64,000 nt of DNA, taken from positions 868,001 to 932,000 of the forward strand of contig JALJCQ010000031.1 in assembly GCA_023091665.1 (NCBI GenBank), given 5' to 3'. Below, piece by piece: positions 51,029 through 60,444 of this stretch. Both the position numbers and the translations under genes were made by a program. The DNA comes from Pythium myriotylum (Eukaryota > Oomycota > Peronosporomycetes > Pythiales > Pythiaceae). Under the pieces are notes generated by a model. The model was given only the letters and a program-made list of their open reading frames with translations, ran no database searches and had not been told where the DNA came from. Each line of letters starts with the position of its first letter. The first letter of the stretch is position 1.

Positions 51029-51785
51029 GATGCTGCTTTCTCGGCGGTGGGGCGGGGCGGTTCTCGGTTTGGGGGAGGTGATTGGTGGGCATGGCAACGG
51101 GCTCCCGAGGAGAGGAGCTAGGCCAAGCCAAGCGAATCAAACATAGAGACGACCCCTCGTCTTTGTATTGGGGTTTTGTATGGGGACGAAGGACATTAGG
51201 CTGACTGTCAAGTCCACGCGCCAAGTTGTCGGCGGGAGCCTGGCGGTACAGGAGGCTGGCGCCCACGTACGCTCGGTGTCACGTCTGGTAGCTGATAGAA
51301 CTGCTAGCGATCCTTCCCCCTCCTGGCCGTCCAATGGGGGAGGGATTTACCCAGATATGACGGCTGCGCTAGCTTGGACAGAGTAAAATCTCTCTAGTTT
51401 AGGTTCGGAAGACCAATGAGTGCTGCAAAATGTAAATCCAGACTAGACCAGACCAGTTTGCGACTTCGAATAGCTGCTAGACGTCTTTTGCTACGAGAAG
51501 CTCTTCAAGAGCCAACGTCAGAATAAAACCGCAAAAGTCGCAGGTTCACCAGCTTTGACTTCACGAATCGCGTTCTTTCAAGAAACACGATCGATATGAA
51601 CCTTCAATTCAAAAAGTGAAGGTTCAGGTCAACAGCTCAATTCGCCAATAGGTTGCTATTCAGTATGCAATCGCTTTCGAAGATTGTACGACGGAGGAGG
51701 AGGTGCTTTTGGCGAGTATGTTGTTCATCGGACCATCTGCGGTAGTCGCAAAAGGGCCCTCGTCGTAGAAGCCCACAAACTGTCG
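51029..51785. other. Intergenic 5' flank of eIF3l and 3' flank of the CRN relic
   Basis: About 760 bases. A pyrimidine/GC-rich leader up to about 51150, then AT-richer DNA. No gene recognised; short frames have no domain. Confidence 0.5.
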
Positions 51786-53147
51786 TCATGCCTTTCTTGC
51801 CGCAAAAACTTCGGGTCCAGGCTTGAAGATAAACGATCTGCGCGCATCGAGGTCTGAACAAACAGCAATGTAGATTGGTGGCTCGGTATCTCCAGCGTTC
51901 TTGACATCCTCTGGAAAAAAGATTGCGTTCATTCTGCTGAGCTCCTTGGCGTCAATTTCGTGTTCGGAAGCGATAGTCATGTGAAGATACACAACATTGC
52001 TCATTTTGTCTGATGTAGACTCGAGCTTCACAATGCTGTCAATATTTAGAAAATCGTGCCATGTAGGAAAACAGTAGGCGAGCTTCGCGTCATCTCTCCA
52101 TTGCTTCAAATGGTGTTCATGATCGATTGCCGTTCCACAACAAGTTGCACCGCCATTTTTCAAGTGAGCCTGCTTCACTTCGAGATGTCGCGGTTCGTCT
52201 GGTATTCTTCTTTCTGGAGGATCATATTCCGATATGTAGAGTTTTAACGCCTTGTCGGCAGCAAGACGGTGTAGATAGATTCCGCAAAAACTTCCAGGGA
52301 GTGATCCATATTCAGCACCTCGTGCCCAGTGGTAGATACGAAACAGCGCATATGATGGTAGCCTTTGAGGTGGTTCAGCTTGGCCAATCGTCGGTACACC
52401 AGCACAATCTTCTTGTGCTTGAACACGAGATATAAGGCCATGATGCACAACAGCGTCGACCTGCCGATGCCCGGCGATCCAACGAAGATGCTCTTCTTGT
52501 TCGCGCGCACATTAATGTTGCCATCTGTAGACTCTCGAAACCATCCATCGACAAGGATCGATGCGGCCTGTTTGTCTTCCAATCGCCGACAAATCTTCTC
52601 GTCGCTGGTGCATCCACCCAAGCTGCTCATAAGCTTCCAGACAAATGGAATCTGGTGCACGGGTGAATGGCTCATTCTGTCAGTGAGCTGCATTCGTCCG
52701 CGTACTTGTCTGGGTCGAAGAGGACAATGGTGCTTGGAATCTCCATCAGTTCGACCGCTGGTGCTACAGTGCGAGGAACAGGGAGTTCCATCAGCACGTG
52801 AATCTCTTTGTGCGCAGGCTTAAAGTTCGCTGCACAGTAGTCTTCGTCGAGAATCCAGTTTGGAATCATCTTCACATAACCACTGTCTTGTTGTTGTCCT
52901 TGTTTCAAAAAGGTCTCGAACGTGGGGTCGCTCTTGAGCCACTGTCCATCTGTCGTCTTCCTCGCCAAGTACAGCGTCAATACGCTTGGCGGAAACGAGA
53001 AGCAATCGTGACACCATTGCTTCTCGAATACGGCCTCCTGCAGCGCGCTCACGTCCGCATCACGCGCAATCTCAACACGCTCCCTTCGCCATACACGCCA
53101 CACTGCAGCTTGACCTTCCCCACGTTCTTCTCCTCCACTTTCTCCAT
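51786..53147 (-). pseudogene. Crinkler (CRN)-type effector relic, several frame breaks
   Basis: Three overlapping minus-strand frames together look like one CRN gene. The header (from ATG 53147) has a Cys-containing strand KVKLQCGVYGEG, then in another frame DADVSALQEAVFEKQ and LTLYLARKTTDGQWL. The last corresponds to the LFLAK-type motif and the following DWL-type segment of CRN headers; KEIHVLMELPVP matches the HVLV..P border. The C-terminal part has a P-loop-like VGSPGIGRSTLL (the usual Lys of GKS/T is Arg) and KIVLVYRRL, followed by a 200-residue domain. The reading frame must change near 53075, 52680 and 52265, and no intron signals explain this, so it is scored as non-functional unless the breaks are sequencing errors. 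CRN proteins are translocated oomycete effectors acting in host nuclei. It lies beside housekeeping genes, not in an effector cluster. Confidence 0.78.
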
Positions 53148-53580
53148 GTGTCTGCAACGAAAGCCAAGAACAGCAATTCGATCTCCTTCTCAAATCGATG
53201 ATGCTGTCAATCTAATCACGCGCATTGCACGACGGGCGACTGGCTGGTCGCGACATAGCTTGGTTTGGTTTTGAGAGTTTTAGACTCCGTCCGAAGAGTT
53301 TGCACCCGTCTCTGACTAGACATGATCTCCAAACCACCCAGGACAGAAGCCATGGCTGGATATCGTCCATGCAGTGAAGACTGGATGAAATCTTGAGCTG
53401 GGTGTTGCAAAAGATCGGGATCACTGAGTGGCATCCAAGCGCTTTTGAGGAGGTCTGAGTCTGATGCAAAAACTGAAGCGGCGTTTTGTTTACCGGAAAC
53501 GTCGACAGGCAGCAATGGAGTCCAGCGCAATGGCCGCTGCGCTGCGGAAGATGGGGGTGTAGAGACGAGGCGCAGACGCC
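53148..53580. other. Divergent intergenic region
   Basis: About 430 bases between the CRN relic and the Sfi1-like gene, which are divergent. No gene, RNA or obvious initiator recognised. Confidence 0.5.
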
Positions 53581-56500
53581 ATGGACGCTAGCTCGAGCCG
53601 AGATCCAAGCGGAGCGCGAAAGACGCGGCTCGCGCCGCGGCCGGGCGTCGCCGTGCCGAGCTGGTACGATCTGCCGCTGCTGCTGCCGGACACGGACCCT
53701 GTGCTGGGCCGCCTCCAGCGCAGCCACTTGGAGACTCTCGGGGGCGATGATGCTGCCGGCATGGGAGGAGAAGAGAACCGTGGGTTCGTGGTGCCAAAGG
53801 TCTCTCGGCTGTCGCCGAACAAGGAATCGCTGCGAAAATCGCGAACGCTCCAGGACGTCGAGAGAGAAAAGAACGCACTGATGCAGCAGCATCGACAGGG
53901 TTCTTGGCGTCGAGAGGGCAACAAGATGGTGCTCAAGCCACGCAAGACGACCCAAGGAGGCGCCGCGGTCGTGCTGGACCGACTCCACCAGGACCGCAGC
54001 CAGAGGCGACGGGACAGGCTGCGTGACAAGATCTGGAAGGATCTCGACCGGTTTGGCGTGTGGTACATCGGAGGTCGACGGGTGTGCGAAGACGCTGACC
54101 ATGAAGATACAGCAAAGTCAGTGGACGCGACTGTAGAATCGATCATGAAGCAGTGGAACCAAAATGTGGAGAACTCGGAAATCGAGGAGTTCGTGGATGA
54201 GCACGACGAATATAACGACGACACAAGCGCACCTGAACCAGCCAGTGGTACTGTATTTCTCACTGCGGTCCCCGGGGTTTCTTCTGTTCGTAACGATCGC
54301 CGCAGTTCAGTCCCTACTGAGACCCCACTACCGGCACAGAACACGGACGAAGCACCGGAGAGCGACGTAGACGGTGCCGATCACTACATGGACGATGAAG
54401 AAGACGAAGAACAAGACGATAAAACGCAAGACATGTCGCTGGCCGCTCGATTTCGTAAAGAAATCCAAGCTCCTGGTCTAAAGCGACGACAGCGACTCAA
54501 AGACCTCCACGTGTTCGTCGAGAAGCAGCTCCAAAAGCGGCTTTATCGATCATGGGACACCATCGAGATCGCTCTCTCGGGGAGTGGAGATCTGAGCGTG
54601 AACCAAATTGTCAAATTCTTACAGAACTCAGATGTGAAACTTAGCGTCTTGGATGCATCAAAGGTTCAAAGCATCCTTCACAAGCATCTTGAGGCCCAAC
54701 ACGCCGCCAAGCTTGAGGCTGAACACGCGGCAGCGGCAGCTGCCGCGGCTGTCCAGTCGTTGACGTCAGATAACCAGGAATCGCTTCAATCAAACAGCAC
54801 AGGTAGTGCTCTTCCCAAGAATTCTAAACTCTCGTACGCTGTCTTCCGCAAGATTTTCCAGCCGCGCGATAAGCAAGACGCTGCTCGCTGGAAGCGAGAG
54901 TATGATCGAGATAAAGTGCGGTTGCGCCAAGAGAAGGAGATCTACGAACGCGAACTTGCGTCACTCGAAGAAAAAGTCAAGAAGAGACTCGCAGAGTCAG
55001 CCAAGCAAATGGTTGAGCTGCTCGACAACTTCCATTGTGACCCTCTATCAATCCCATGGGCAAGCGAGGCCCAGCGCCTCGAGCTGCGTGCCCAGTTCTT
55101 ACGCATTATCTTCAGCAAGCCGGCGCGTCGGCGGCTATCTCAAGCTGGAGCAGCAATCACTGCTTCGATTGCCGCAGCAGGATTAGGTGGAGCGCCAGGC
55201 TCCGAGCTGGCACTGCTCACACCCATCGATGTTCCTGAGAAACTCTCGGTCCCGCCGATTTTGTCAGCCCTGCTTCAGAAGTACTCGCGCAATGGTCACT
55301 TTGAGAGTATCGAAGTGCCTGTCGCGGCATATTTATTTCACGATGTGGCTGCCGATGTGATCAAGGCGAGCATCCAGGCATTCTGGAAGCGCTGCGAAGC
55401 CGATCTCTGGCCGGAACGACAACTTATCTTCAAACATCGACTTCGAAAGGCCGTCTTCTTCGAGTGGAAGCGGTTTACCAAGCACGCCGAAGTGCTGCGC
55501 AAGCACATTCTCCGCAAGTTTGTGGCCTGGGCGTACTGGACGCGGAAGCTGCACGAGTATTATGCGTTCTTCCGTGCCTGCTTCTGGCCATTCTACGTTT
55601 GGAAGCGTGAGCTCCAGCGAATGATCATTGCTCGAGGTAAGAGCGTTTTCTTGCGAAACGTAGTTTTGACATACATCCAGCTGCGCAACTTTCGAGCGTG
55701 GAAGGCGTATTATCGCAAGAAATGCTGGTACAGAAAGCAAGTGCGACGGTTGCGCAAGAAGAAGGCTAAACAACTCATCAAGATTTGCTGGAACGAGTGG
55801 TTTGGGAGATTGCGTGTCCACCTGCAGATCTACCGACTATGGAGAAGCAAAGGCCACGTGTTGCAGCGGCTCCACAAAGGGTATATGGTCAAGCTCACGT
55901 TCTTCGTATGGCGCTACTACTCGATCCTCAAGCAGGACATGGCCGCACGACAGTACAAGTGCTTCCATTCACAGTATCCACCGATCGGGACCAGCAGACA
56001 GCACTCCCAGCACACCCCACAATCTCTCTACAGCAGCGGGGGAATTAGTTACTCGCCGTCACGCTTCCAAACCCAAACCCAAATGCACTCACCCTCGCGT
56101 GGAGTCTCGTGGAACCCATCCGCAGGAATTGGAGCAGGTCTGCAAGGAACTCGCAGCACCTCGATGGCCCCAGTGTATGGCCAAAAGGGAGGTATTGGAG
56201 CAAGTGAATCACTGGATGACGGCGTGGATGGTTTTGTTAACGAAGAAGACGGAGAAGACGATGGCGATTCGAACTCACACAGCCCGCCCGATGTGCGTTC
56301 GCTGTCCAAGATCATGGAAACCGACCTCGCACCCCGGATCAAGCGAAAGTCGAGGCTCTACGACCTTTGTCTAAACCTCTACTTGCGCTTCCGCGAGCGC
56401 GATCGGCGCGACCTCACGGGTAACATTATCCTCTTTCGCCGCGTCGGCCGCGCGTTCTTGAATGCCATGAAAGTGCACCTGTCGTACAAGAAGAAAAACC

Positions 56501-59013
56501 GTATGGCCACGGACCTTGGGGCGTTCCGCCATCTCTATCGGCGCTTCAGGTGGTGGGTCGCCGTCGCAGTTTACAAAAATCCCCTCGTTAAGCAGGACAG
56601 CTCTCTCGACGATAAGGAGAACGCCAGCCACTTACCAAATACCGATTCCAACTTGGACGACGATACCACGGGCCTCGAGAGGAAGGCCGACGCCGTGGAG
56701 CTCGATTGGAAGCGAGACACAGAGTGGCGCCACACAGGGCTCATGATGTTGTCTGTTGACGCTGAGAAACTACAGCAAGATCTCGTAGCCATCGCCGAGC
56801 AGCAAGCTAGGCGCATCGAGCGAATGCAGGACCTGGAGATTCAGCTGCGCGAACGCAAGCGACAGGAGGACGTGTTCTTGCGTAAAGAGGCGGGTGCAAC
56901 GCTCAAAGTACGCGCATTGCAGATGCAGCAGGCGCAGCAGATCCTTCGCACGCGCGGCCATCGGCTCCACGACGTCTTGGACCGTGCGTTCGACTCACTT
57001 CGGGCGCAACAACGCATACAGCAGCTGAAGTCGAGCTTCCGGGGGCTACGCGTGGCACTGATGCTGCGCTGCACGATTACGCTTTGCCACCGTGCGCAAC
57101 TCCGAAATTGGTTACGGATCTGCCGGAAGTTTACTTTTTGGCAGCAGAACGCGACGCGCTTCCACACATTACGGGTCAAATTCCACGCGTTTCGCACGTT
57201 GTTGCGGTTCGTCGTGTTCAAGTGGAAGCATGAGAGTCCGGGGCTTTCCGCTCGGCTCGCACACCGGCAGCAGCTACTTCGAAAGTACGAGACTTACCTG
57301 GACACCCACGGGCTGCTGAACGGTTCGGCATCAGCGCAGCGCATCGCCTTGACCAAGTACTCGCCCGCAAATACTTTTCACGGTGTCTTCCTGCGATGGG
57401 TGCAGTTCACACAGCTCGCTAAGACGTACAATGAGGTCGTGGATGTCGTCCAGCGCAAGCACGAGCTATGGCAGCTCCACTCAGTCTTCCAAACGCTAAA
57501 GATATTCGTCAAGGCCAAGTACACAGTGGAGGCTCGCCGCCGCACGGTGCCGTTTCTGTGGCGTCAGTGCATGGCCGACCTGGATGCCTTGCACTGCAAG
57601 ATTCTCGCCCTGCGAGCCCGGCTCCCGTCTGAGAGATTACGTCGCCTGCTGCGGCTCACGCAGCGCCACCTTCAGCAAGCAGCTACAGGCGCACCGACGC
57701 TCAAGCAGCTTTTCCAGCGCCATGAACAGGAGATCCGCCAGCGGCTCTTCCTCGAAAGCCGACTCATGTTTGTCGCGTACTCCGAGCGGCGTGTGCATAA
57801 CTACGCGGAGCGCAGCTCACCGCTCTTCGGCGCTCCCGTTGGGCGCGCCTTTGCGTACGAAAAGGCCCCGGCATATGGGAGCATCAGTGACGTCGTGCTG
57901 CTCTGTGGCAAGAAACTAGACGCCGTCTCGCTTGTGCTCAAGACTAACGCGGCTGTCACAGTGGAGTCCCAGCTCCATGGCAATCCCTTTGGCAACCGCG
58001 AGGTTTTTTCTCTCGCGCGTGGCGAGAAGCTCGTGTTGATCGAAGGCTACGCATCGCAGACGCTCTACGGCCTTCGCTTTGGGACGAGCACCGGTCGACT
58101 CTCCAAGTGGTTTGGCCACTGCGAGAAAGGCACCAAGTTTGAATTGCGCGCAGACTGGAGCAAGCGTGAGGAGATCGTCGGGCTTTTTGGATACGCCGAC
58201 GCGACTTCACTGCACGCGCTCGGCTGCGTCTTCCGCCATACGACGCTACGCAACATCTTTGAAGGCATGTGGCTGCAGCCTGCCAAGGCCGACATCGTGG
58301 CTCCTTCAGCCGACGGCACGCCGTCTCCTCCTCAGACCAGTGGCACCGACGGCGTGCACGCATCACCACAGCCCGATATGTCGCTGTGCGACCGACAGTT
58401 CGCCTACTTCCTGCAAGTTCGCATGTGTGATGTGCTGCTGGCCATGAAGCGATCCCACAGACTGGCATTGCGGGTGCACCGCATGGCCCATGCGCTCCCC
58501 CCGCCGCTCTCACGAACGCGAGTCGTGCTCGGGCTCATGCGCTGGCTCTTCGACGCACTCACCCACGGACTCGTGCGTAGCTCCGATCGCGAAGAGGAAG
58601 GCAAGCGGGTCCTTCAGGATGGCATGAACAAGCGCGCAGCCGGCGAGAAGGCCCTGGAAGAAGGTGCCCGACTTCTGGCCGAGGTCGATGGCTTCCGCGA
58701 CAGCGACAAGCAGCTCAACATCGCGACGCTCGGCGTCAAGAAAGTAGCCGAGCTCAACGGCATGGTGGAGCAGGGCGAGGCCAAGCTCGTGCTCGGTAAG
58801 CGGCTGCTGGACGAGGGGCAAGCCGAGATCCTTCGCGGACGCCACGTGCTGCCACACGTGCCCATGACGCGACGCATGATGACCGCGATTCGCCGCATGT
58901 ACAAAGTCGTGCAGACAAAGGACTACATCGACCAGATGGACCCGTCGCTGCGCGCGATCCTGCTCGAAGGCGAGAGCGGCGCCTCGCAACCGAGCATCTT
59001 TGATCCCATGTAA
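53581..59013 (+). CDS. Giant Sfi1-like Trp-repeat protein with jacalin-like domain
   Basis: Single exon of 1810 residues, ATG at 53581 in good context (GCCATGGAC). The N-terminal 270 residues are mixed charge, ending in an acidic run (DDEEDEEQDD). Residues about 320-420 look like an EF-hand-like helical pair plus poly-Ala. From about 600 to 790 there are repeats of the F(x)xW type: KAVFFEWKRF, RKFVAWAYWTRK, WPFYVWKRELQR, RNFRAWKAYYRKK, CWNEWFGRL and TFFVWRYYS. More occur at about 930-1000 and 1140-1220. These resemble the centrin-binding repeats of Sfi1-type basal-body proteins. A helical coiled coil (about 1060-1130) separates them. Residues about 1425-1560 look like a jacalin-type beta-prism (GKKLDAVSLVL, YGLRFGTSTGRLSKWFG, EEIVGLFGYADATSLHALGC). 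The C-terminus is helical. It is probably linked to the basal body or flagellum (inference); zoospores would need it. Confidence 0.85.
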   Translation: MDASSSRDPSGARKTRLAPRPGVAVPSWYDLPLLLPDTDPVLGRLQRSHLETLGGDDAAGMGGEENRGFVVPKVSRLSPNKESLRKSRTLQDVEREKNALMQQHRQGSWRREGNKMVLKPRKTTQGGAAVVLDRLHQDRSQRRRDRLRDKIWKDLDRFGVWYIGGRRVCEDADHEDTAKSVDATVESIMKQWNQNVENSEIEEFVDEHDEYNDDTSAPEPASGTVFLTAVPGVSSVRNDRRSSVPTETPLPAQNTDEAPESDVDGADHYMDDEEDEEQDDKTQDMSLAARFRKEIQAPGLKRRQRLKDLHVFVEKQLQKRLYRSWDTIEIALSGSGDLSVNQIVKFLQNSDVKLSVLDASKVQSILHKHLEAQHAAKLEAEHAAAAAAAAVQSLTSDNQESLQSNSTGSALPKNSKLSYAVFRKIFQPRDKQDAARWKREYDRDKVRLRQEKEIYERELASLEEKVKKRLAESAKQMVELLDNFHCDPLSIPWASEAQRLELRAQFLRIIFSKPARRRLSQAGAAITASIAAAGLGGAPGSELALLTPIDVPEKLSVPPILSALLQKYSRNGHFESIEVPVAAYLFHDVAADVIKASIQAFWKRCEADLWPERQLIFKHRLRKAVFFEWKRFTKHAEVLRKHILRKFVAWAYWTRKLHEYYAFFRACFWPFYVWKRELQRMIIARGKSVFLRNVVLTYIQLRNFRAWKAYYRKKCWYRKQVRRLRKKKAKQLIKICWNEWFGRLRVHLQIYRLWRSKGHVLQRLHKGYMVKLTFFVWRYYSILKQDMAARQYKCFHSQYPPIGTSRQHSQHTPQSLYSSGGISYSPSRFQTQTQMHSPSRGVSWNPSAGIGAGLQGTRSTSMAPVYGQKGGIGASESLDDGVDGFVNEEDGEDDGDSNSHSPPDVRSLSKIMETDLAPRIKRKSRLYDLCLNLYLRFRERDRRDLTGNIILFRRVGRAFLNAMKVHLSYKKKNRMATDLGAFRHLYRRFRWWVAVAVYKNPLVKQDSSLDDKENASHLPNTDSNLDDDTTGLERKADAVELDWKRDTEWRHTGLMMLSVDAEKLQQDLVAIAEQQARRIERMQDLEIQLRERKRQEDVFLRKEAGATLKVRALQMQQAQQILRTRGHRLHDVLDRAFDSLRAQQRIQQLKSSFRGLRVALMLRCTITLCHRAQLRNWLRICRKFTFWQQNATRFHTLRVKFHAFRTLLRFVVFKWKHESPGLSARLAHRQQLLRKYETYLDTHGLLNGSASAQRIALTKYSPANTFHGVFLRWVQFTQLAKTYNEVVDVVQRKHELWQLHSVFQTLKIFVKAKYTVEARRRTVPFLWRQCMADLDALHCKILALRARLPSERLRRLLRLTQRHLQQAATGAPTLKQLFQRHEQEIRQRLFLESRLMFVAYSERRVHNYAERSSPLFGAPVGRAFAYEKAPAYGSISDVVLLCGKKLDAVSLVLKTNAAVTVESQLHGNPFGNREVFSLARGEKLVLIEGYASQTLYGLRFGTSTGRLSKWFGHCEKGTKFELRADWSKREEIVGLFGYADATSLHALGCVFRHTTLRNIFEGMWLQPAKADIVAPSADGTPSPPQTSGTDGVHASPQPDMSLCDRQFAYFLQVRMCDVLLAMKRSHRLALRVHRMAHALPPPLSRTRVVLGLMRWLFDALTHGLVRSSDREEEGKRVLQDGMNKRAAGEKALEEGARLLAEVDGFRDSDKQLNIATLGVKKVAELNGMVEQGEAKLVLGKRLLDEGQAEILRGRHVLPHVPMTRRMMTAIRRMYKVVQTKDYIDQMDPSLRAILLEGESGASQPSIFDPM

Positions 59014-59176
59014 AGCTCCGTTCGTCATGGGGATGTCAATACAAGGTGAGATTTGTCTTCACCATTCGCTTAAAGAGGTGATATTGGTAAGAAGTTTCCA
59101 AAACAAGGTGAGCTTCTGACAAGTTGCCCATTCTCGCGAGGATCACAGATACCGTACCTTGTCAACGCAGCAGAAA

Positions 59177-60365
59177 ATGGAGCGGAGGGTGGACGACTCC
59201 GCGCACGACGTCGCCGTCATGGCCACCGCCGGCGACGCGTCGCTCTGCAAGCTCTCGGCCAGCTCGCTCGGCTACTTCGACGACCCATTCGTGCAGTTTT
59301 TCGTGAAGACGCCCTCGCGCCGCATGCCGATCATCAACCGCGGGTACTACGCGCGCGTGGCGGCCATCGAGCGCGTCGTCACGCGGTTCCTTGCGGCCTA
59401 CGACGCTGCGCAGAAGACCCAGATCGTGATCCTAGGCGCTGGGCTCGACACCATGTTCTTCCGCCTCAAACAAGGCGGGAAGCTCCCAGCCCGGTGCGAG
59501 TACTTCGAGATGGACTTTCCGGATGTCACGCTGCAGAAAGTCATGACGATCCGGAGACGCAAGCAGCTCCAGGCGCAACTCGGCCTCGAGTCAGCGGCAG
59601 ATCTTCAAGCCGCAGCCTCAGCTGGTGAGCGAGGCAACATAGTTATTGTCATGTAAACGACGGAACGAATGACAGAAGGGGTGGATGGTTTGCAGGTGGT
59701 TCAGCGTTGAACGTGCCCGGATATCACCTAATTCCAGGCGACCTGCGTGAGATCGAGACGACCCGGGGCAAACTGGAGGCTGCCGGCCTCGACAAAAGGC
59801 ACGCTTGCTTCCACCGGGCACACCTCTGACTGTAGCTAACATTACTGCCCTACTGTAGCGCACCAACGTTGTTCGTGTCCGAGTGCGTGTTAATCTACAT
59901 GGACGCTAAGTACTCGCGCGAGTGGATCGCGTGGTCAGCCGACTATTTTGCGGACGTCAGCTACGCGCTGTATGAGCAGATCCTCCCGGATGATCCTTTC
60001 GGTCGTGTTATGATGGCCAATATCAAAGCGCGCGGCTGTGACCTGCTCAGCATTGCCGATTATCCAACCATCGAGGCGCAGATCGAACGGTTCCGCATTC
60101 ACAACTTCGAGCTCGTGCAGTGCCGGAACATGAACGATGTTTACTACGAATACCTGGACGCTAAGGAACGAGCGAAGTGAGTGGTAGAGGTTTGGTGCGC
60201 CTGAAGGCATACGCTGACTGGAGTTCGACACACTGTAGGCGAGAGAAACTCGAAATCTTCGATGAGGTCGAAGAGTACCACCTGCTGCAGGCCCACTATT
60301 GTCTTGTGGTTGCCAGCAAATCCTCGGCGTCGAAAGCCGCCATGGCCATCGCGCTCCACTCATAG
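59177..60365 (+). CDS. LCMT1: Leucine carboxyl methyltransferase 1 (PP2A methyltransferase)
   Basis: Four exons: 59177-59624, 59696-59798, 59859-60176 and 60239-60365, in phase, giving 331 residues. The second intron starts with GC (AG|GCACGC) and ends TAG after a CTAAC branch site. This GC-AG splice is needed to restore GLDKSAPTLFVSECVLIYM, the family core. The ATG at 59177 is the first in frame. TQIVILGAGLDTMFFRLKQ is the SAM-binding loop; SSLGYFDDPFVQFF and MPIINRGYYARV are the N-terminal PP2A-contact motifs; EMDFPDV and GYHLIPGDLR continue the fold; the C-terminus EKLEIFDEVEEYHLLQAHYC is typical. The enzyme methylates the C-terminal Leu carboxylate of the PP2A catalytic subunit, which controls B-subunit choice. 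Length agrees with the family. Confidence 0.93.
59799..59858 (+). other. GC-AG intron in the LCMT1 gene
   Basis: The exon 2 boundary AAAAG|GCACGC has no GT nearby; the intron is 60 bases, with a CTAAC branch site 20-30 bases before TAG. It is the only non-GT donor in the window needed by a model. Confidence 0.7.
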
Positions 60366-60444
60366 GGAGCAACGCGTCTCTTTTGTTCATTCATTGACCT
60401 TCTACGTGTGGAGCACCCAACGAAACTACAGCAATGGGTTAATA

